A DNA stretch of 64,000 bases. Source: Marinobacter sp. AC-23. GTDB lineage: Bacteria; Pseudomonadota; Gammaproteobacteria; Pseudomonadales; Oleiphilaceae. The position numbers and the translations under genes are program-made. The stretch is taken from the NCBI RefSeq assembly GCF_001858325.1, contig NZ_MBPP01000006.1, positions 102,942 to 166,941 on the forward strand. The letters are read 5' to 3'. This document shows positions 60,002 to 64,000 of this stretch, one piece after another (the stretch's first letter is position 1; every line of letters starts with the position of its first letter). The notes beneath the pieces are model-generated. The model saw only the letters and a list, made by a program, of their open reading frames with translations. It searched no databases and was not told the origin of the DNA.

Positions 60002-61132
60002 ATGGCTGAAGCAAAAAAATCAGGTGGCGCAGGTCTGCGCGGCCAAGTAGCTGGTGAAACCGCACTGTGCACCGTTGGTAAAACCGGAACCGGCCTGGCT
60101 TATCGCGGTTACGACGTAAGCGATCTGGCAGACAACGCCCAATTTGAAGAGGTGGCGTACCTGTTGCTGCGCGGCAAGCTGCCAAACCGGCAGGAACTCG
60201 ACGCCTACAAGAAAAAGCTCCAGAGCCTGCGAGGGTTGCCCGCGGCCCTGAAGACAGTTCTTGAGCAAATTCCGAAAAACGCCCACCCCATGGACGTCAT
60301 GCGAACCGGCGCCTCCATGCTGGGTAACCTGGAAACCGAGCAGGACTTCAGCCAGCAGGACGATAAAATTGATCGCATGCTGGCTCTGTTCCCGTCCATC
60401 ATCACATACTGGTATCGCTTCGCCCACGAAGGCGTGCGTATTGAAACCGACAGCGATGTGGACTCTATTGGTGGCCACTTTCTCGAACTGCTCCACGGCA
60501 AAAAGCCCAGTGAATTGCACGAACGGGTGATGAACGTATCCCTGATTCTGTACGCTGAGCATGAGTTCAACGCCTCCACCTTCACTGCGCGCGTGTGTGC
60601 GTCTACCTTGTCTGATATTCACAGCTGCGTGACCGGTGCCATCGGCACCCTGCGCGGCCCACTGCACGGTGGCGCCAACGAAGCCGCTATGGAGCTGATT
60701 CAGAAGTTCAAGAGTGCGGATGAAGCAGAAGAAGGCTTGATGGGCATGCTGGCTCGCAAGGAAAAGATCATGGGCTTTGGCCATGCGGTCTATACCGAGT
60801 CTGATCCCCGCAACGTGATCATCAAGAAATGGTCTGAAAAGCTATCCAAAGAAGCGGGCGACACGGTTCTGTACCCAGTATCTGTACGCTGTGAAGAAGT
60901 CATGTGGCGCGAGAAAAAGCTATTCTGTAACGCAGACTTCTTCCATGCCTCCACGTATCACTTCATGGGCATTCCCACTGAACTGTTCACGCCGATTTTT
61001 GTGATGTCTCGGGTATCGGGCTGGACAGCCCACGTGAAAGAGCAGCGTGCCAACAACCGGATTATTCGCCCGAGTGCGGATTACACCGGCCCTGAGGCTG
61101 CTGAGTGGCTGCCGATTGATAAGCGGGCATAA
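60002..61132 (+). CDS. prpC: 2-methylcitrate synthase PrpC
   Basis: Condenses propionyl-CoA with oxaloacetate. 376 residues of the citrate synthase fold, without the N-terminal extension of the TCA enzyme. Catalytic histidines and aspartate are visible in GPLHGGANEAAMELI (near residue 220), GFGHAVYTESDPR (near 259) and FFHASTYHFMGIP (near 313). Short citrate synthases can use acetyl-CoA as well, but the operon context indicates 2-methylcitrate. Confidence 0.95.
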   Translation: MAEAKKSGGAGLRGQVAGETALCTVGKTGTGLAYRGYDVSDLADNAQFEEVAYLLLRGKLPNRQELDAYKKKLQSLRGLPAALKTVLEQIPKNAHPMDVMRTGASMLGNLETEQDFSQQDDKIDRMLALFPSIITYWYRFAHEGVRIETDSDVDSIGGHFLELLHGKKPSELHERVMNVSLILYAEHEFNASTFTARVCASTLSDIHSCVTGAIGTLRGPLHGGANEAAMELIQKFKSADEAEEGLMGMLARKEKIMGFGHAVYTESDPRNVIIKKWSEKLSKEAGDTVLYPVSVRCEEVMWREKKLFCNADFFHASTYHFMGIPTELFTPIFVMSRVSGWTAHVKEQRANNRIIRPSADYTGPEAAEWLPIDKRA

Positions 61133-61154
61133 TCGATTTCAGAGCCTGCTTTTG

Positions 61155-61190
61155 CCCCCTCTCCCTAACCCTCTCCCGCAAGGAGAGGGG
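61155..61190. repeat. GC-rich palindromic repeat element between prpC and acnD
   Basis: A 36-bp element: two pyrimidine-rich arms (CCCCCTCTCCC, CCCTCTCCCGC) followed by AAGGAGAGGGG, able to form a strong hairpin. It shares its layout with the copies at 63838-63874 and 63970-63994. Such CCCCTCTCCC-type intergenic repeats are dispersed in several gammaproteobacterial genomes. It lies inside the operon, 23 bp after the prpC stop. Confidence 0.8.
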
Positions 61191-61212
61191 AAACTGAATA
61201 AGAGTACCCCTG

Positions 61213-63825
61213 ATGAACACCAACTATCGCAAACCCCTACCCGGCACCGATCTGGACTATTTCGATACCCGCCAGGCCGTGGAAGACATCCAGGCCGGCG
61301 CTTACGACAAACTTCCGTACACCTCCAGAATATTGGCTGAGCAGCTTGTTCGCCGCTGCGCCCCGGAGGCGCTGACAGATTCCCTGAAACAGCTCATAGA
61401 GCGCAAACGGGATCTCGATTTCCCTTGGTACCCGGCTCGTGTGGTGTGCCACGACATTCTGGGCCAAACCGCTTTGGTAGATCTTGCTGGCCTGCGTGAC
61501 GCCATTGCCGAGAAGGGCGGTGACCCCGCCAAAGTAAACCCGGTGGTTCCCACGCAATTAATCGTGGATCACTCCCTGGCCGTTGAGCACGCAGGCTTTG
61601 ATAAAGAGGCATTCGAGAAAAACCGCGCCATTGAAGACCGCCGCAACGACGACCGCTTCCACTTCATCAATTGGACCAAAACCGCGTTCAAGAACGTGGA
61701 CGTTATCCCGCCAGGCAACGGCATCATGCACCAGATCAACCTGGAGAAAATGTCTCCGGTGGTGCAGGCCCGTGCCGATGGTGAAGGCAAGCGCGTTGCT
61801 TTCCCGGACACCTGTGTAGGCACAGACAGCCACACGCCCATGGTGGATGCTCTGGGCGTTATTTCAGTAGGTGTCGGCGGCCTGGAGGCCGAGAGCGTGA
61901 TGCTTGGCCGTGCCTCCATGATGCGCCTGCCTGATATCGTAGGTGTGGAACTCACCGGCAAGCTGCAGCCAGGCATTACCAGCACAGATATGGTGCTTGC
62001 CCTGACTGAGTTTTTGCGTAAAGAGCGTGTAGTGGGTGCCTACCTGGAGTTCTACGGCGAAGGCGCAGACAGCCTGACCGTAGGCGACCGTGCCACTATC
62101 TCTAATATGACACCGGAATACGGCGCTACCGCAGCCATGTTCTACATTGATGGCCAAACCATCGACTATTTAAAGCTTACCGGCCGTGAAGACGAGCAGG
62201 TGGCACTGGTAGAGACCTTCGCCAAGCACACCGGCCTGTGGGCAGAGGATCTCAAAACTGCCGAATACGAGCGTGTTCTGAAGTTCGACTTGTCCTCAGT
62301 TCACCGCACACTTGCGGGCCCGTCTAACCCCCACGCACACCTGCCAACATCTGAGTTGACTGAGCGTGGTATAGCGGGTGAATGGGTTCAGGAAGAAGGC
62401 AAAATGCCAGACGGCGCGGTTATCATCGCCGCCATCACCAGCTGTACCAACACCAGCAACCCCCGCAACATGGTGGCTGCAGGCCTGATTGCACGGAACG
62501 CCAACAAACTGGGCCTCACCCGCAAGCCCTGGGTGAAGTCGTCTCTGGCACCGGGTTCAAAAACCGTGCAAATGTACCTGGAAGACGCCGAGCTGCTGCC
62601 CGAGTTGGAAGATCTAGGCTTTGGTGTGGTGGGCTTCGCATGCACCACATGTAACGGCATGAGCGGTGCGCTGGATCCCGTCATCGAGAAAGAAGTTGTT
62701 GAGCGTGATTTATACGCAACGGCGGTGCTTTCCGGTAACCGTAACTTCGATGGCCGGATTCATCCATACGCCAAACAGGCATTCCTTGCCTCACCGCCTT
62801 TGGTAGTCGCTTACGCAATTGCTGGAACCATCCGCTTCGATATCGAAAAAGATGCGTTGGGCTCCGACAAAGACGGTAACCTGGTCACCCTGAAAGACAT
62901 CTGGCCGGATGACGCAGAAATCGATGCCATCGTGAAAAAATCGGTGAAGCCGGAACAGTTCCGCAGCGTCTACATTCCGATGTTCGACATCACTCGCGAT
63001 GCCCAGGCCAACACCAACCCGTTGTATGACTGGCGCGAAATGAGCACCTATATCCGCCGCCCGCCATACTGGGAAGGTGGCATGGTTGGCGAGAAACAGC
63101 TCAAAGGGATGCGCCCGCTGGCGGTGCTGCCAGACAACATCACCACTGATCACCTGTCGCCATCCAACGCCATCATGATGGACAGCGCCGCCGGTGAATA
63201 CCTGCACAAAATGGGCGTGCCAGAGGTGGATTTCAACTCCTATGCAACCCACCGTGGCGATCACCTGACCGCTCAGCGTGCTACCTTTGCCAACCCCAAG
63301 CTGTTCAATGAAATGGTGTTGGATGAGAACGGCAAAGTGAAGCAAGGTTCCCTGGCCCGTATTGAGCCAGAGGGCAAGGTTACCCGCATGTGGGAAGCCA
63401 TCGAAACCTATATGGAGCGCAAGCAGCCGTTGATCATTATTGCCGGCGCTGATTACGGTCAGGGCTCGTCCCGTGACTGGGCGGCAAAAGGCGTCGCGCT
63501 GGCGGGTGTTGAAGCCATTGCAGCTGAAGGCTTTGAGCGCATTCACCGCACCAACCTGGTAGGTATGGGTGTTATGCCGCTGCAATTTGAAGAAGGCGCC
63601 ACGCGGAAAACCCTGAAAATCGACGGCACTGAAACCTTTGATGTGGAAGGTACGGCTGCGCCCGGCGCCAAGCTGACATTGGTCATGCATCGTAAAAGTG
63701 GAAGCTCTGAGCGAGTGCCGGTTATTTGCCGGTTGGATACTGCAGAGGAGTTGTCTATCTACTCCGCTGGCGGCGTGCTGCAGCGGTTTGCTGAGGACTT
63801 TCTTCAGTCGGAAGGTGCTGTTTAG
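61213..63825 (+). CDS. acnD: Fe/S-dependent 2-methylisocitrate dehydratase AcnD
   Basis: Dehydrates 2-methylcitrate to 2-methyl-cis-aconitate, usually with PrpF. 870 residues in the aconitase A layout. The [4Fe-4S] cysteines are in AITSCTNTSNPRNMV and GFACTTCNGMSGALDP. The C-terminal swivel domain holds GADYGQGSSRDWAAKG. The N-terminus NYRKPLPGTDLDYFDTRQAVEDI matches AcnD rather than AcnA. No prpF follows within the window; the last bases are repeats, so prpF, if present, is beyond 64000. Its start lies 22 bp after a palindromic repeat. Confidence 0.95.
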   Translation: MNTNYRKPLPGTDLDYFDTRQAVEDIQAGAYDKLPYTSRILAEQLVRRCAPEALTDSLKQLIERKRDLDFPWYPARVVCHDILGQTALVDLAGLRDAIAEKGGDPAKVNPVVPTQLIVDHSLAVEHAGFDKEAFEKNRAIEDRRNDDRFHFINWTKTAFKNVDVIPPGNGIMHQINLEKMSPVVQARADGEGKRVAFPDTCVGTDSHTPMVDALGVISVGVGGLEAESVMLGRASMMRLPDIVGVELTGKLQPGITSTDMVLALTEFLRKERVVGAYLEFYGEGADSLTVGDRATISNMTPEYGATAAMFYIDGQTIDYLKLTGREDEQVALVETFAKHTGLWAEDLKTAEYERVLKFDLSSVHRTLAGPSNPHAHLPTSELTERGIAGEWVQEEGKMPDGAVIIAAITSCTNTSNPRNMVAAGLIARNANKLGLTRKPWVKSSLAPGSKTVQMYLEDAELLPELEDLGFGVVGFACTTCNGMSGALDPVIEKEVVERDLYATAVLSGNRNFDGRIHPYAKQAFLASPPLVVAYAIAGTIRFDIEKDALGSDKDGNLVTLKDIWPDDAEIDAIVKKSVKPEQFRSVYIPMFDITRDAQANTNPLYDWREMSTYIRRPPYWEGGMVGEKQLKGMRPLAVLPDNITTDHLSPSNAIMMDSAAGEYLHKMGVPEVDFNSYATHRGDHLTAQRATFANPKLFNEMVLDENGKVKQGSLARIEPEGKVTRMWEAIETYMERKQPLIIIAGADYGQGSSRDWAAKGVALAGVEAIAAEGFERIHRTNLVGMGVMPLQFEEGATRKTLKIDGTETFDVEGTAAPGAKLTLVMHRKSGSSERVPVICRLDTAEELSIYSAGGVLQRFAEDFLQSEGAV

Positions 63826-63837
63826 GGAAAAGGACTG

Positions 63838-63874
63838 CCCCTCTCCCTAGCCCTCTCCCGCAGGGGGAGAGGGG
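63838..63874. repeat. GC-rich palindromic repeat element downstream of acnD
   Basis: Begins CCCCTCTCCCTAG and ends GGGGGAGAGGGG, 37 bp; the same architecture as the copy at 61155-61190. It starts 12 bases after the acnD stop and may act as a terminator-like or message-stabilising hairpin. Confidence 0.8.
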
Positions 63875-63921
63875 ATACATAGTGCTACCCTGCAGGGAGA
63901 GAGGGATACATAGTGCTACCC
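63872..63921. repeat. Two 19-bp direct repeats after acnD
   Basis: GGGATACATAGTGCTACCC occurs at 63872-63890 and 63903-63921, a 31-bp period. The sequence between is CTGCAGGGAGAGA, itself similar to the neighbouring palindromic element. It looks like local duplication of a composite repeat. Confidence 0.8.
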
Positions 63922-63969
63922 CGCCCAACTCCAACGGGTGAGGGGTTGCACCAGTGTCATCCTTTAGCT

Positions 63970-63994
63970 CCCCTCTCCCCTCGCGGGAGAGGGG
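63970..63994. repeat. Third palindromic repeat copy at the window end
   Basis: CCCCTCTCCC-CTCGC-GGGAGAGGGG: a perfect 10-bp stem and 5-base loop. With 63838-63874 it brackets a 95-bp gene-free tail. The window ends 6 bases later. Confidence 0.8.
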
Positions 63995-64000
63995 CAGGGG

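Noticed and set aside
62791..63690. A 299-codon open frame opposite acnD
   Set aside because: It is antisense to a conserved, fully explained gene and lacks any recognisable domain.

Overview
The window reads as the chromosome of a marine gammaproteobacterium close to Marinobacter or Pseudomonas. The evidence is gene order: exbD-msbA-lpxK-ycaR-kdsB-PTPase-murB, guaB-guaA-tadA, ruvCAB-ybgC-tolQRAB-pal-cpoB, dapA-bamC-purC, and a gntR-prpB-prpC-acnD propionate operon. Nearly all of it is core genome. The exact genus is inferred from remembered synteny and protein resemblance, not from a search.

Layout. 0-5.7 kb (+): lipid A and KDO biogenesis plus murB, in a tightly overlapping operon. 5.8-13.8 kb: proS, an Lrp-type regulator, leuA, a cold-shock gene, a propionyl-CoA ligase (prpE-like) and xseA. 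13.9-22.3 kb: guaB, guaA and tadA, with about 4.6 kb of accessory DNA wedged between guaA and tadA. This insert holds a phospholipase D-family gene that overlaps the guaA 3' end, a decayed TetR gene, an AbiE-type (type IV) toxin-antitoxin pair with a palindromic operator, and an internally deleted STAND/NACHT-like remnant. It is the only clear accessory island. 22.3-25.8 kb: galE, ugd, a HIT protein and fabR. 25.9-35.6 kb: aspS, ruvCAB and the Tol-Pal envelope system. 35.6-40.2 kb: two identical tRNA-Lys genes, nadA, bepA, a TusA-like protein and a PerM permease. 40.2-47 kb: dapA, bamC, purC, an outer-membrane barrel, a UDP-glucuronate epimerase, a thiol protein, cytochrome b, cytochrome c' and tRNA-Val. 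47-51 kb (-): an EamA transporter, a secreted lipase with an adjacent hypothetical gene, and galU. 51.2-58.2 kb (+): a TpsB-like barrel without visible POTRA domains, then opgG-opgH-opgD for osmoregulated periplasmic glucans. 58.2-64 kb (+): the 2-methylcitrate operon, with GC-rich palindromic repeats on both sides of acnD.

The most pervasive anomaly is single-base frameshifts in otherwise well-conserved genes: msbA, proS, xseA, ugd, ruvA, tolA, pal, bepA, perM, the lipase, and opgH three times. Eleven of the 13 are one-base losses. Because essential genes are hit (proS, msbA), sequencing or assembly error is much more likely than real gene decay. Each is annotated as one gene over its inferred intact span.

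Functional links. galU, ugd, galE and the glucuronate epimerase together would make UDP-Glc, UDP-GlcA, UDP-Gal and UDP-GalA. galU also supplies UDP-Glc for OpgH. The prpE-like ligase at 10-12 kb would feed propionyl-CoA to prpBC/acnD some 47 kb away. Inferred operators of the repeated form ATTGTnnACAAT precede gntR and probably mediate its control of the prp operon.
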